Shown here in pieces: positions 19,742 through 28,167 of a stretch of DNA of 64,000 nt. A program made the translations under genes and the position numbers. The notes below the pieces were generated by a model that searched no databases, had not been told where the DNA came from, and was given only the letters and a program-made list of their open reading frames with translations. Source of the stretch: Rubripirellula tenax (GTDB lineage: Bacteria > Planctomycetota > Planctomycetia > Pirellulales > Pirellulaceae). The stretch covers positions 223,553-287,552 of the forward strand of contig NZ_SJPW01000008.1 of the NCBI RefSeq assembly GCF_007860125.1, given 5' to 3'. Within the stretch, counting starts at the first letter, position 1, and each line of letters opens with the position of its first letter.

Positions 19742-19990
19742 CTATTCAGCGGACGGCGTAGCTTCGCCTTCGGCCATGCTTTTCAAACCTTTGGGGTCGG
19801 CCTTCAAGGCAGCTTTCTCCGCTTCGACACCCTGCATCATCGAGGCTTCCGATTCGGCAACCATTCGATTGTATTCATCAATCTTTGACTGCTCGAGACC
19901 TTCGGTAACGACTTCGTTGGTGCCACTGCCACCACAACCCGCTGCAAGAAAACATGCGGACGCAAGAAGGAAACTAGTAACGATTTTCAT
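19742..19990 (-). CDS. small secreted lipoprotein
   Basis: An 82-residue protein. Start taken at the ATG giving 'MKIVTSFLLASACFLAAGCGGS', a clean lipoprotein signal with lipobox LAAGC; the open frame upstream of it lacks a signal. The mature part is short, charged and Ala/Glu-rich ('EYNRMVAESEASMMQGVEAE'), probably helical. Function unknown. Small lipoproteins of this kind commonly neighbour DUF1559 genes in planctomycetes; here it is convergent with one. Confidence 0.75.
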   Translation of the reverse strand: MKIVTSFLLASACFLAAGCGGSGTNEVVTEGLEQSKIDEYNRMVAESEASMMQGVEAEKAALKADPKGLKSMAEGEATPSAE

Positions 19991-20450
19991 TTCTAAACTC
20001 GAAACGAGGAACTTAGGGAGGACGGATTGACCCGATCGCAGTCCGTACATGGCTAACAAAACGCGACACTGTCAAATTCGCTCAGGCCGGCCGAGATGAT
20101 CGTGCCTTCCGTCACTCACGAAGTTGGATTTTCAGCAATTGCTGGGAGCGTTCTATTGCAAATTCATTATGAAGATGCCATGGTCATGAACCATAGCCGG
20201 ATGCAACATCTCATAGCTATTACCAACCTCAGTTACCACGCCGATAGCCTCCGGCCTCAATGGCACGAGGCTAGGGAACGGTGAGCGGTTTTGACGCTAG
20301 CCACCGAAACTTCGACTGAATGCCGCATGGAAATGCCCGTGGGTAGCGTTATTCCGCTCAGTTCACGAATCCTTAGCGTCGTGACATTTGCCTTCGGCTC
20401 AATGTTTCGCGGCCACTTAACCTTGACCGAAGCCTGTTGCGGAGTTTTCT
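19991..20450. other. intergenic region between small lipoprotein and AraC regulator
   Basis: A 460-base gap. It should hold the promoters of the divergent lipoprotein and AraC genes. A short inverted repeat ATGGT-CATGA-ACCAT (20180-20194) is the only operator-like sign. A 70-codon minus-strand frame (20257-20469) overlaps the AraC start and is not supported as a gene. Confidence 0.4.
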
Positions 20451-21305
20451 TTGTCAATTGAACCAGCATTCATATCGCGGCAGACGGTTGATGCACGGCG
20501 ATTCTATTTGGACCTCGATCCACCACTCGATGCTCCGCTGCGAGTGGTGTGTGGGGGTGTCGAAAGGATGCGAGAAGACTATGTCGTCGAACGAAGCGAC
20601 TTTCCCTATTTCGGGATTGAGCTGGTTACCGAAGGCAGTGGCAGCTTGTGGCTGGACGATCGCCATTTTTCGCTCGGACAGGGCGTTACGTTTGCCTATG
20701 GTCCCGGCATCCCGCATCGCATCGAAAACGTTTCTTCCCCAGCGATGCGGAAGTATTACTTGGACGTTGTGGGCACGGAAGCGAAACAGTTGCTGGAATC
20801 CGCCGGGCTGCTTAGCGGTCGGCCCGTGCTGATAGGCCGACAAATTGAATTGACGGACCTGTGGGATGCGATCGCGGGCGAGGCACGCGAACACAGCGCC
20901 ATCTCGGTCGACGTCTGCCAAATGTTGGCCAGAATTTTGGTTTTGAAGATTCGTCAGCGTCGAATCACGGATGGCAAGACGATGCCCGCGGCATACAACA
21001 CCTACGAAACGATTCGACGATATATCGAAAACAATTACCTGTCCGTCTCGTCCATCGAAGAAGTCTCGAAAGGCTGTGACGTCAGTTCCATCTACGTGTC
21101 ACGACTCTTCAAGCGGTATTCCGAAACCGGTGCGTATCAATTCCTGCTGCGGTTGCGGATGAACCATGCCGCCGAAATGCTGATCGAAAACCGATTGAAG
21201 GTCCAAGAAGTCGCCGACGTCATGGGCTTCTCAGACGCCTTCCAATTTTCTCGCGCGTTCAAACGGGTCTATGGCGTCGCACCCAGTCGGTTGAAGAAGA
21301 TGTAG
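20451..21305 (+). CDS. AraC family transcriptional regulator
   Basis: A 284-residue regulator. The N-terminal cupin-like domain (about residues 40-105: 'FGIELVTEGSGSLWLDDRHF', 'YGPGIPHRI') probably binds a small ligand such as a sugar. The C-terminal AraC/XylS DNA-binding domain (about 185-284) has both helix-turn-helix units, 'SIEEVSKGCDVSSIYVSRLF' and 'KVQEVADVMGFSDAFQFSRA', ending 'FKRVYGVAPSRLKKM'. The start is a TTG with GGAG 6 bases upstream; no ATG lies nearby in frame. No sugar operon is adjacent on this strand, so the target is not evident; the neighbouring lipoprotein and DUF1559 genes or the glycosidase-sulfatase region further on are candidates. Confidence 0.9.
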   Translation: MSIEPAFISRQTVDARRFYLDLDPPLDAPLRVVCGGVERMREDYVVERSDFPYFGIELVTEGSGSLWLDDRHFSLGQGVTFAYGPGIPHRIENVSSPAMRKYYLDVVGTEAKQLLESAGLLSGRPVLIGRQIELTDLWDAIAGEAREHSAISVDVCQMLARILVLKIRQRRITDGKTMPAAYNTYETIRRYIENNYLSVSSIEEVSKGCDVSSIYVSRLFKRYSETGAYQFLLRLRMNHAAEMLIENRLKVQEVADVMGFSDAFQFSRAFKRVYGVAPSRLKKM

Positions 21306-21376
21306 GCGACCGTGGTGGGCGAAGCGCATGTCGCCGCCAACCTTGCTAGGCAACGACATTGCGCTCCACTGTAGCC

Positions 21377-21568
21377 CTAATCAGTTCCGCCTGCAGCGGC
21401 TTCTCGCTGAGCCGCCGCCTCCGCGGCAGCTTCTTTGGCTCGAATCTCGGGCGAGTCATACAGCGCCTTCGCTTCATCCTTGTCGACGACAACTTTCGCC
21501 GAAGGCTCTTCGCAACCAACGGCGCTGATCATGAATAGAGAACACGCGATCAATACGTACTTGGTCAT
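21377..21568 (-). CDS. small secreted lipoprotein downstream of DUF1559 gene
   Basis: A 63-residue protein starting at the ATG of 'MTKYVLIACSLFMISAVGCEEP', with a lipobox SAVGC. The mature part ends in an Ala/Glu-rich segment ('AKEAAAEAAAQREAAAGG'). Function unknown. It is co-directional with and 124 bases downstream of the DUF1559 gene at 21693-22910, with a terminator-like hairpin between them. Confidence 0.7.
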   Translation of the reverse strand: MTKYVLIACSLFMISAVGCEEPSAKVVVDKDEAKALYDSPEIRAKEAAAEAAAQREAAAGGTD

Positions 21569-21629
21569 TAGAAAGTTACTTTCGTTTGGTGACTGCCATG
21601 TGGCAGACAAGTTCAGTGGACATTAGCAA

Positions 21630-21667
21630 CGAAAGGGCCTCGCCATCCAAATGATGAAACGAGACCC
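21630..21667 (-). terminator. candidate terminator after minus-strand DUF1559 gene
   Basis: On the minus strand GGGTCTCG and CGAGGCCC (21660-21667 and 21635-21642 on plus coordinates) form an 8-bp stem with one mismatch and a 17-base loop, followed by TTTCGTT. The context matches the clear terminator of the other DUF1559 gene, but the stem is weaker. Confidence 0.5.
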
Positions 21668-21692
21668 ATAAATACTGTTACGCGAGGAGGAA

Positions 21693-22910
21693 CTAGAGTT
21701 CTTCTTGAATAACTTCTTTGTTAGCGCGTGTGCCCAACGCGCCCCAAAGACCGTAAGGACTTGCTGCACCAGGAACGGTGTCGGGCGGCGTGTTTGCTTG
21801 AAGAACGGGCTTCGCCGTTTGATCACCCGACTCGATCGAGTCCGTAATGAACTTGACGGCTCCATCGCTCATCAAAACATGAACACCACCTTGATGACGG
21901 CTGCTGGCCGTGGCGATTCCTTCACGTTCACGTTCGCGACCCCAGCTCGGATTCCCGCCCCAACAAACTTCGCGATTGGGCGGCAGCATGGTTTGGAAGC
22001 CCGAATGATAGAGATAGCCCGAAGCCCAACGAAAACCGCGGCCAGCCGTTGCTCCGCTCTGACTGGTCGCCGTGTTTCCGATCACGCTCGCATCCCAAAA
22101 CTGAGGACGCAAAGGATCCACCGAAGCCTGGCAAGACAAAATGCTGTTGCGAACGGTGTTGGGGTTTGCAGTCAGCAGAGCATTCGTACGAATGTCATTA
22201 TCACCAAGATCGGTCACGATTTCACCGGCACAAATCGTGTTGGCAAGTCCGTCCAATATGTCACGAAACTTCATGAACTTTGTCGGTACGAAAACACCTC
22301 GCATCGCAGCGCGAGTCTGTTGTTCCCATCCACTGACCGGCGATTGCAGATTGTCGCCAAAGGCCCCCGTATTGGACCGCCGAAGTGCATCGCCAAAACA
22401 CGCGGCATAGTTGGTGCGTCCCAGCGCGGGCAAGCCAACCCCGGGATCGCTAGGACAGCGATACATCGGAAGCTCGGTGATCCAGGGATCGTAATTCGGG
22501 TTTTGCGTGGTCGGTCCCATCGCGGGAAAGACGTTACCCGCACCATCATCGTAAGGATTGCTGATGACCTCCCAAATCGCTTGTTGCTCGACAAACGGCG
22601 TGAGTGCGACCAGCATACTGAGCCCAAGACGATTGTTCGTCAGACTCGAACCGGCGTGCCAGGCAACATTGCCACTGGATTCCCCACCCGTTCCGCCTTT
22701 TTGCATCGGCAAGTTTTTATATGCCGAATGGTAGTTGTGAATACCAAGACCGATTTGCTTAAAATTGTTGCTGCAGCTCATTCGCCGCGCTGCTTCGCGA
22801 GCCGCTTGGACGGCCGGCAAGAGCAGCCCGACCAAGACGCCAATGATTGCGATCACAACAAGCAGCTCGACGAGCGTGAATCCGTGACGTTGGTTCTGCC
22901 GTAAGGACAT
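21693..22910 (-). CDS. DUF1559 family protein with type IV pilin-like N terminus
   Basis: A paralogue of the DUF1559 gene at 18385 in opposite orientation. From the chosen ATG at 22910 (GGAAG 5 bases upstream) it is 405 residues; an upstream in-frame ATG at 22946 would add 12. The prepilin-like segment '[20 protein letters not shown]', the '[20 protein letters not shown]' block, the '[20 protein letters not shown]' motif and the final '[19 protein letters not shown]' are nearly identical to the paralogue, while the middle differs. This pattern suggests duplication followed by divergence of the exposed central part. Confidence 0.93.
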   Translation of the reverse strand: MSLRQNQRHGFTLVELLVVIAIIGVLVGLLLPAVQAAREAARRMSCSNNFKQIGLGIHNYHSAYKNLPMQKGGTGGESSGNVAWHAGSSLTNNRLGLSMLVALTPFVEQQAIWEVISNPYDDGAGNVFPAMGPTTQNPNYDPWITELPMYRCPSDPGVGLPALGRTNYAACFGDALRRSNTGAFGDNLQSPVSGWEQQTRAAMRGVFVPTKFMKFRDILDGLANTICAGEIVTDLGDNDIRTNALLTANPNTVRNSILSCQASVDPLRPQFWDASVIGNTATSQSGATAGRGFRWASGYLYHSGFQTMLPPNREVCWGGNPSWGREREREGIATASSRHQGGVHVLMSDGAVKFITDSIESGDQTAKPVLQANTPPDTVPGAASPYGLWGALGTRANKEVIQEEL

Positions 22911-23056
22911 AGAATCTTCCAAAAACAAGTTAGAAATAGTTCGCATCAGCCGTTCAGTAGGGGAGGCCGATTGCCGTTAGTGTGAATCCACGCGAGATCC
23001 CCAAAAGTGAACCCGAAAATTCGCAATTTTCTTTTTTTCTTCCGCCTAACCGCCGT

Positions 23057-23137
23057 TTGAAAAAGGGTCTGACCTTGGAGACGTTGCTGAAACATTGTGA
23101 AGTCGAAACGCCGGAGAGGGTCAGACCCCTTTTTCAA
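23057..23137. repeat. palindromic dispersed hairpin element, copy 1
   Basis: Arms TTGAAAAAGGGTCTGACC (23057-23074) and its complement (23119-23137, one extra base) enclose a 44-base loop that contains 'GAGACGTTGCTGA' and 'ACATTGTGAA'. The same arm core and loop words occur at 46613-46710. The element lies in the 386-base gap between the divergent DUF1559 gene and the ECF sigma gene; apart from it I see nothing in that gap beyond promoter space. It resembles REP/MITE-type repeats mobilised by Y1 transposases, but no such gene is present here. Confidence 0.75.
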
Positions 23138-23296
23138 GGGGCTGCGAAGGGCGGCAATCCGATAAAAACCCGAATACGGATCGTTTTTCGGTTCAAATCT
23201 TTGCCTCTGGCCACGATTCATTGCGAGCGAAGGCAACTCGCTTGCCCGCTTACTGTTTTCGTTCACGTCAAAAAACCGATTGGTCAGAGCAATCCC

Positions 23297-23824
23297 ATGG
23301 ACAACCAGAACTTGGAACAGTTCGTGCGTCAGTACTCACGCACGCAGTTGCAGATACTCGGCTTCATCCAAATGTTTGTCCCGTCACCAACCGAGGCCGA
23401 AGAAATTCTGCAGGAAACCAGCGTTGTGCTTTGGACAAAATGGTCGCAGTACGATTCCGATCGAGATTTTGCGAGCTGGGCGTGCGGGATCGCCCGCTAC
23501 GAAGTTTTTAAACATTTGCGGAAGCGAAAGCACAATGTTTACCTGAGCGAACCGCTGCTGCAGCAAATTTGCGACGTCGCTTTGTGCGACACGCGATCGC
23601 TCGCCGAAGATCAAGCCAAGCAAGAAGCATTGGCTCGCTGCTTTCAAAAACACTCGCCCGCAGATCAGCATCTGCTCAACGAACGATATCGCGATACGAA
23701 ATCGGTGGATGAAATCGCAAATCAGCGTTCGGTTACGCCGCGTTCCATTTACAAACGACTCGCTTTGCTTCGCGAGATGCTAAAGAGATGCATCGAAAGC
23801 ACGATTCATGAGGCCGCGCTATGA
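23297..23824 (+). CDS. ECF-type RNA polymerase sigma factor (planctomycete family)
   Basis: A 175-residue sigma factor with region 2 ('LQILGFIQMFVPSPTEAEEI', 'DFASWACGIARYEVFKHLRK') and region 4 ('HLLNERYRDTKSVDEIANQR...RSIYKRLALLREML'). Regions 1 and 3 are absent, as in ECF sigmas. It belongs to the Rhodopirellula/Verrucomicrobium-type ECF family. I chose the ATG of 'MDNQNLEQFVRQY'; the frame is open further upstream through the hairpin repeat but that sequence is non-coding in character. It overlaps the FecR-LamG gene by ATGA and heads a three-gene set ending in a secreted glycosidase-sulfatase. Confidence 0.93.
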   Translation: MDNQNLEQFVRQYSRTQLQILGFIQMFVPSPTEAEEILQETSVVLWTKWSQYDSDRDFASWACGIARYEVFKHLRKRKHNVYLSEPLLQQICDVALCDTRSLAEDQAKQEALARCFQKHSPADQHLLNERYRDTKSVDEIANQRSVTPRSIYKRLALLREMLKRCIESTIHEAAL

Positions 23825-25452
23825 ATGATGAACAAGCAAGCCGATTGAGCGAGTTGCTAGACAAATGGTGCGATGGCTCGTTGAACGCCCAAGACGGAAA
23901 AGAGCTCGAATCTATCTTAACGAATCACCCTGAGGCTCAGACTCACTATCTGGAACATATGGAACTTCACGCTCGATTGTCGCGCATGTTGAAGTCTTCA
24001 ACGAATCAGCCAAGCGTGATCGAACAGCGGCAGCAGGTCAGTGCAACTCCAATGCGTTTGCCAGACCGCGTCCGCAGAAACTGGTTTTGGGGTGCGATGA
24101 TCGCTGCATCGGTCATCGGTTCCATCTTCGTCTTCAAATTGGCTAAGGACGAACCGTTTGCTGCACGCGTGATCAAAAAGATCGACTGCGATATTGAGTC
24201 TTCAAGATGGCAGAGCGAAGGAACGGATCAGTTGGATGCCGGTCGCACGATCACACTCAACAACGGCGTGCTGGCATTGGAGTTTGGTTGTGGCGCGACC
24301 GTTGTGGTCGAAGGTCCCGCAGAATTCGAAGTCGTATCTGCATGGAAATGCATGCTCCACACCGGAAAGCTCACTGCGTATGCTCCAGAGCGGGCGCGAA
24401 ATTTCACGGTTGAAACGCCGTCCAGCGAAACGGTCGATCTAGGAACATCGTTTGGCGTTCAAGTCGACGATGACGGCGCATCTGAAATTCACGTTTTCGA
24501 AGGTGAAGTACAGGTCTATGACAAAAGCCTTGTCGGCAACGAACCGAAAGAACGCGTCAAGCTGTTTACCAATCAAGCGTCGCGGGTCGGTAACAACGCC
24601 GATCCCATGGCCGAATTTGCTGCCAACGCAAAGAGCTTTGTTCAGCTTCCCCATTCAGATACCAACGCGACCTTGCCCGCATCCGCCTTGCCGTTCGGCC
24701 CTAACGATGGGCTGGTCCTTTGGTTGGATGCGGATAGACAAGTACAAATGGATGAATCAGACCGCGTGGTGTCCTGGGGCGATCAGCTTGCCGGTGGAAA
24801 CACACGACCCGAAAACGCATGGCAAGTGGATGTCGATAAACGGCCATACTTGAGTAGCGAATCCATCGACGGTAAACCGGCGATCCGGTTCCTCGGGAAC
24901 GAGCATATGGTCACCGAACCTCTGAGCACCGGTAAAGATGTTTCCGTTTTCCTTGTTGGCAAACTTTCGCCTCGCCAATCGGACTCGGACGTTCCTTCGA
25001 CGCTGATGAACTTCGGGTCGTCCCGAAACATCAGTGTCGTTCGTTTTCGTGAGGACTACTTGGCCAGTCGCGTTTTAGCCCCTTGGCGAGACGGACGTCA
25101 TGAAACCAGTGGATGGCTGGCACTCGAAAGAAATATGACGGACGTTCCTTTGGTGATCGCAATGTTCTATTCCCACACACACAATCATTCGCAGTTGTTC
25201 ATCAATGGCGAGGACATGGGCACGACGAAAGCCTGGATCGACGTTTCGATTGACAATCCGCGATTCATCGGCTGCGAGTTCGATGGGCGGCATCACCTTG
25301 TTGGCGATATCGCCGAAATCATGATATTCGACTCGATGCTCGATACCGAAACGCTGAAAAACACTTCGCATTGGCTGAGCGAAAAGTACTCGATTGCCCA
25401 CGGTCTAGGTGTCACCAAAGAGCCGATGCTGGGAAGCGAACGAAAGCCATAA
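23821..25452 (+). CDS. membrane FecR-domain protein with LamG-like domain, probable sigma regulator
   Basis: A 543-residue protein. The cytoplasmic N terminus ('SRLSELLDKWCDGSLNAQDG') resembles the sigma-binding part of FecR-type anti-sigma factors, followed by a transmembrane helix (about 83-103, 'NWFWGAMIAASVIGSIFVF'), a FecR domain (about 140-245, 'FTVETPSSETVDLGTSFGVQ', 'IHVFEGEVQVYD') and a C-terminal concanavalin/LamG-like domain (about 298-525, 'GLVLWLDADRQVQ', 'IDGKPAIRFLG', 'LVGDIAEIMIFDSML') that probably binds carbohydrate outside the cell. It is co-translated with the ECF sigma upstream and could report polysaccharide to it. Confidence 0.88.
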   Translation: MNDEQASRLSELLDKWCDGSLNAQDGKELESILTNHPEAQTHYLEHMELHARLSRMLKSSTNQPSVIEQRQQVSATPMRLPDRVRRNWFWGAMIAASVIGSIFVFKLAKDEPFAARVIKKIDCDIESSRWQSEGTDQLDAGRTITLNNGVLALEFGCGATVVVEGPAEFEVVSAWKCMLHTGKLTAYAPERARNFTVETPSSETVDLGTSFGVQVDDDGASEIHVFEGEVQVYDKSLVGNEPKERVKLFTNQASRVGNNADPMAEFAANAKSFVQLPHSDTNATLPASALPFGPNDGLVLWLDADRQVQMDESDRVVSWGDQLAGGNTRPENAWQVDVDKRPYLSSESIDGKPAIRFLGNEHMVTEPLSTGKDVSVFLVGKLSPRQSDSDVPSTLMNFGSSRNISVVRFREDYLASRVLAPWRDGRHETSGWLALERNMTDVPLVIAMFYSHTHNHSQLFINGEDMGTTKAWIDVSIDNPRFIGCEFDGRHHLVGDIAEIMIFDSMLDTETLKNTSHWLSEKYSIAHGLGVTKEPMLGSERKP

Positions 25453-25506
25453 CAGCTTCCCACATCCTGGCTTGGTAGATCCGACATTCTCCCCACGACA
25501 TCACCT

Positions 25507-28047
25507 ATGAACTACAACAAAAACATTTTCCGTTGGCTGCTTCCGGTGCTGATCGTCGCGTCGTTGCAAGACATCGGATCGACGAAAGACAAATCTGAAT
25601 TCTCGAATCGATACAACGTCTTCAAGACTTTCCGAATCAAAGGTGCGGGAGGAACAGACCATATGGAATTGGCCGCTCGATATGGCGCCAATACGATTCG
25701 CACGTGGAGCGTCAGCGAGGACACCAAGACTTGGCTCGAAGATGCGTCGCGACTGAATCAAAAGATGATTTTGGGTATCTGGATGCCTCATCAAGGAACC
25801 AACAATTCGCGCGGTGTGACTTACGAGCAGGATTACCGAGAATCCAGACCAAAGATCCTGAATCGTCTGAACTCAACACTCGATCAATACGACGATCACC
25901 CGTCGGTGCTGATGTGGGGACTCGGCAATGAGGTCCACCTGGATGAGCACTATCTGAAAACCGTCAACGAAATGGCGAAGGTCATTCACGGGCGTAACCC
26001 GAACCGATTAACGTGCGTCGTCATCATCAACGCCCCAAAGAGTTCAATCGATCTGATCCAAAAGCACGCTCCCGAAGTCGACATGATCGGCGTCAATTCC
26101 TACGGCAGGGGAGCAATGCAAAATGCCATCAAGAACTTGGAAGAGCACTGGAAGAAGCCGTATTTCTTTTCTGAGTATTCTTGCACGGGACCATGGAGCG
26201 CAGCCAAGGGCGTCGGCGATCTTTCTTTAGAAACGGTTCCGACGAAGAAGGTTCAGGAACTCCGCGACGCCAATGGTGCGCTGCATCTTGGTAAGAACAA
26301 TTGCGGGGGCGTCGTCTTCGTTTGGGGTGAACATGTCAACGGTATGGATACCTGGTTCAGCATGCTTTTGCCCCAGGCCCCGACACAACATTTGCGGCTT
26401 GGCGAAACTCCACTTGTCACGGCGATGGCGGATGAGATGCACCGTGCCTGGACAGGGCTGGACGTTGAAAATCATGCGCCGCTGATCAGCGCAATGACGA
26501 TCAACCAATCAGCCCGCGGGGCCACGGTTGCACCCAACCAAAACTTAGACGTCGCCGTGGACGCATCGGACGACGACGGTGAAGATTTGACCCATCGCTA
26601 TTGGATCTTCCCCGTTGACGGAAACAAAAAACAGTCCGCGGTAACAGGTCCGATCGATGGTGACGCGCTAACGACGGTCAAAGCACCGACGGAACCCGGT
26701 AATTATCGTTTGCTGTGCCAAGTCGATGACGGCAACGGAAAGACCGCGGTGCATCATGTCCCGGTGATCGTCGAAGCGGAGACGGTCCGGCCGAACATCT
26801 TGCTGATTTTTTCGGACGATGCGGGATATGGTGACTTCGGGTTTCAAGGCAGCAAACAGTTCAAGACGCCGCAGATTGATCGCCTTGCATCATCGGGCGT
26901 CATTTGCACGAACGGTTACGTGAGCGCTTCCGTGTGCAGCCCATCGCGAGCGGGGCTTTTAACGGGACGTTACCAACAGCGTTTCGGTTTCTTCATGAAC
27001 CTGCCAACTGAACTCGCCGAGCGAGCCGATGATCCGCAAGGCTTGCCGGTCAACGAACTGACGTTTGCCGATGCTTTGAAAGAATGCGGCTATCGCACAG
27101 GTGCCATCGGAAAATGGCACCAAGGGGAAGACGCTCGATTCCATCCGAATCGACGCGGTTTCGACTACTTCTATGGATTCCTCGGTGGTCACCGCAGCTA
27201 TTTCCCGATTCCGCCCGATGGCTCGCAACCCAGCCAAACTTTGATGCGAAACCAGGAATCGTTGCCGGAGGGTAATAGCGACTCTTACACCACGGATCTC
27301 TTCACCGATGACGCGATTCGATTCATCAACTTGAAGGATGCGTCGAATCAACCGTTCTTTTTGTACCTGTCGTACAACGCGGTTCACGGTCCGATGGATT
27401 CGCTAGATGAAGACCGCGCACCATACGACGATCTCAAAAACGAGAAACGCCGTAATCTTGGCGGAATGACCGCTGCGCTAGATCGCGGCGTTGGAAGGAT
27501 TTTGGACGAACTAGACGATGCGAAAATCCGCGACAACACGCTGGTCGTGTTTGTCAACGACAACGGCGGCGGCGAATACATCGCCGCGAATAATTGGCCA
27601 CTACGGGGCTACAAAGGACATGAATGGGAAGGCGGAAACCGAGTGCCATTCGTTTTCAGTTGGCCGGGCCATCTTAAGGCAGGGACGAGTTATGATCAGA
27701 CGGTGATCTCGCTGGATTTGTTTCCGACGTTCCTGTCTTTGGCCGGAGGTGATGCCGGTACGCTGGCGAAACCGCTGGATGGTGTGAGCCTGATGCCGTT
27801 CCTGCGTGGGCAGTCAGACGGTAAGCCTCACGAGGCCCTGTTTTGGCAACGTCGAAACGCCGCGGTGCGCGCGGGAGACTGGAAAATGATTCACTTGGTG
27901 ACTCGCGACGGGGCGATTGAGCTTTACAACTTGAAAGACGATATCGGCGAGAAGAACAACGTCGCAGCACAGCACCCCGATGTGGTCAGCGACCTTCGGT
28001 CGATGCTCGAAGAATGGCAATCGGGACATTCCGACCCGATGTGGTAG
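25507..28047 (+). CDS. secreted glycoside hydrolase-sulfatase fusion
   Basis: An 846-residue exported protein with a signal-like N terminus (about residues 8-20). Residues 30-320 form a TIM-barrel glycosidase of the GH2/clan A type: 'SVLMWGLGNEVH' carries the probable acid/base Glu142 and 'FFSEYSC' the probable nucleophile Glu223. A short Ig/cadherin-like domain (about 330-425, 'VDASDDDGEDLTHRYWIFP') links to a type I sulfatase (about 429-846) starting 'RPNILLIFSDDAGYGD', with the formylglycine signature CSPSRAGLLTGR at Cys477, 'GKWHQG' and 'NDNGGGEY'. It should remove both a sugar and a sulfate from a sulfated glycan. It follows the FecR-LamG gene by 54 bases and is probably under the ECF sigma. 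A single open frame with no internal start signal supports a true fusion. Confidence 0.88.
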   Translation: MNYNKNIFRWLLPVLIVASLQDIGSTKDKSEFSNRYNVFKTFRIKGAGGTDHMELAARYGANTIRTWSVSEDTKTWLEDASRLNQKMILGIWMPHQGTNNSRGVTYEQDYRESRPKILNRLNSTLDQYDDHPSVLMWGLGNEVHLDEHYLKTVNEMAKVIHGRNPNRLTCVVIINAPKSSIDLIQKHAPEVDMIGVNSYGRGAMQNAIKNLEEHWKKPYFFSEYSCTGPWSAAKGVGDLSLETVPTKKVQELRDANGALHLGKNNCGGVVFVWGEHVNGMDTWFSMLLPQAPTQHLRLGETPLVTAMADEMHRAWTGLDVENHAPLISAMTINQSARGATVAPNQNLDVAVDASDDDGEDLTHRYWIFPVDGNKKQSAVTGPIDGDALTTVKAPTEPGNYRLLCQVDDGNGKTAVHHVPVIVEAETVRPNILLIFSDDAGYGDFGFQGSKQFKTPQIDRLASSGVICTNGYVSASVCSPSRAGLLTGRYQQRFGFFMNLPTELAERADDPQGLPVNELTFADALKECGYRTGAIGKWHQGEDARFHPNRRGFDYFYGFLGGHRSYFPIPPDGSQPSQTLMRNQESLPEGNSDSYTTDLFTDDAIRFINLKDASNQPFFLYLSYNAVHGPMDSLDEDRAPYDDLKNEKRRNLGGMTAALDRGVGRILDELDDAKIRDNTLVVFVNDNGGGEYIAANNWPLRGYKGHEWEGGNRVPFVFSWPGHLKAGTSYDQTVISLDLFPTFLSLAGGDAGTLAKPLDGVSLMPFLRGQSDGKPHEALFWQRRNAAVRAGDWKMIHLVTRDGAIELYNLKDDIGEKNNVAAQHPDVVSDLRSMLEEWQSGHSDPMW

Positions 28048-28167
28048 GGTTCAATTCGCGATTCCGAGAACCAAAACGGGCGTTTCGCGACCAGGATGAT
28101 CAAGCCCAAAAAAGAAGCATCACATCGATCTTCGCTCACGCGTCGCGAGAGCCTGAGAACCGCAGCA

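Noticed and set aside
20257-20469. A 70-codon minus-strand frame before the AraC gene
   Set aside because: Its codons look fairly natural but it overlaps the AraC start, lacks a ribosome binding site and resembles nothing I know; a decayed gene remnant remains possible.
21705-22904. A 399-codon plus-strand open frame
   Set aside because: It mirrors the DUF1559 gene on the minus strand and is Arg/Thr-rich with no domain.
22982-23296. N-terminal extension of the ECF sigma frame
   Set aside because: The frame stays open only by chance through the hairpin repeat; sigma region 2 begins right after the ATG at 23297.
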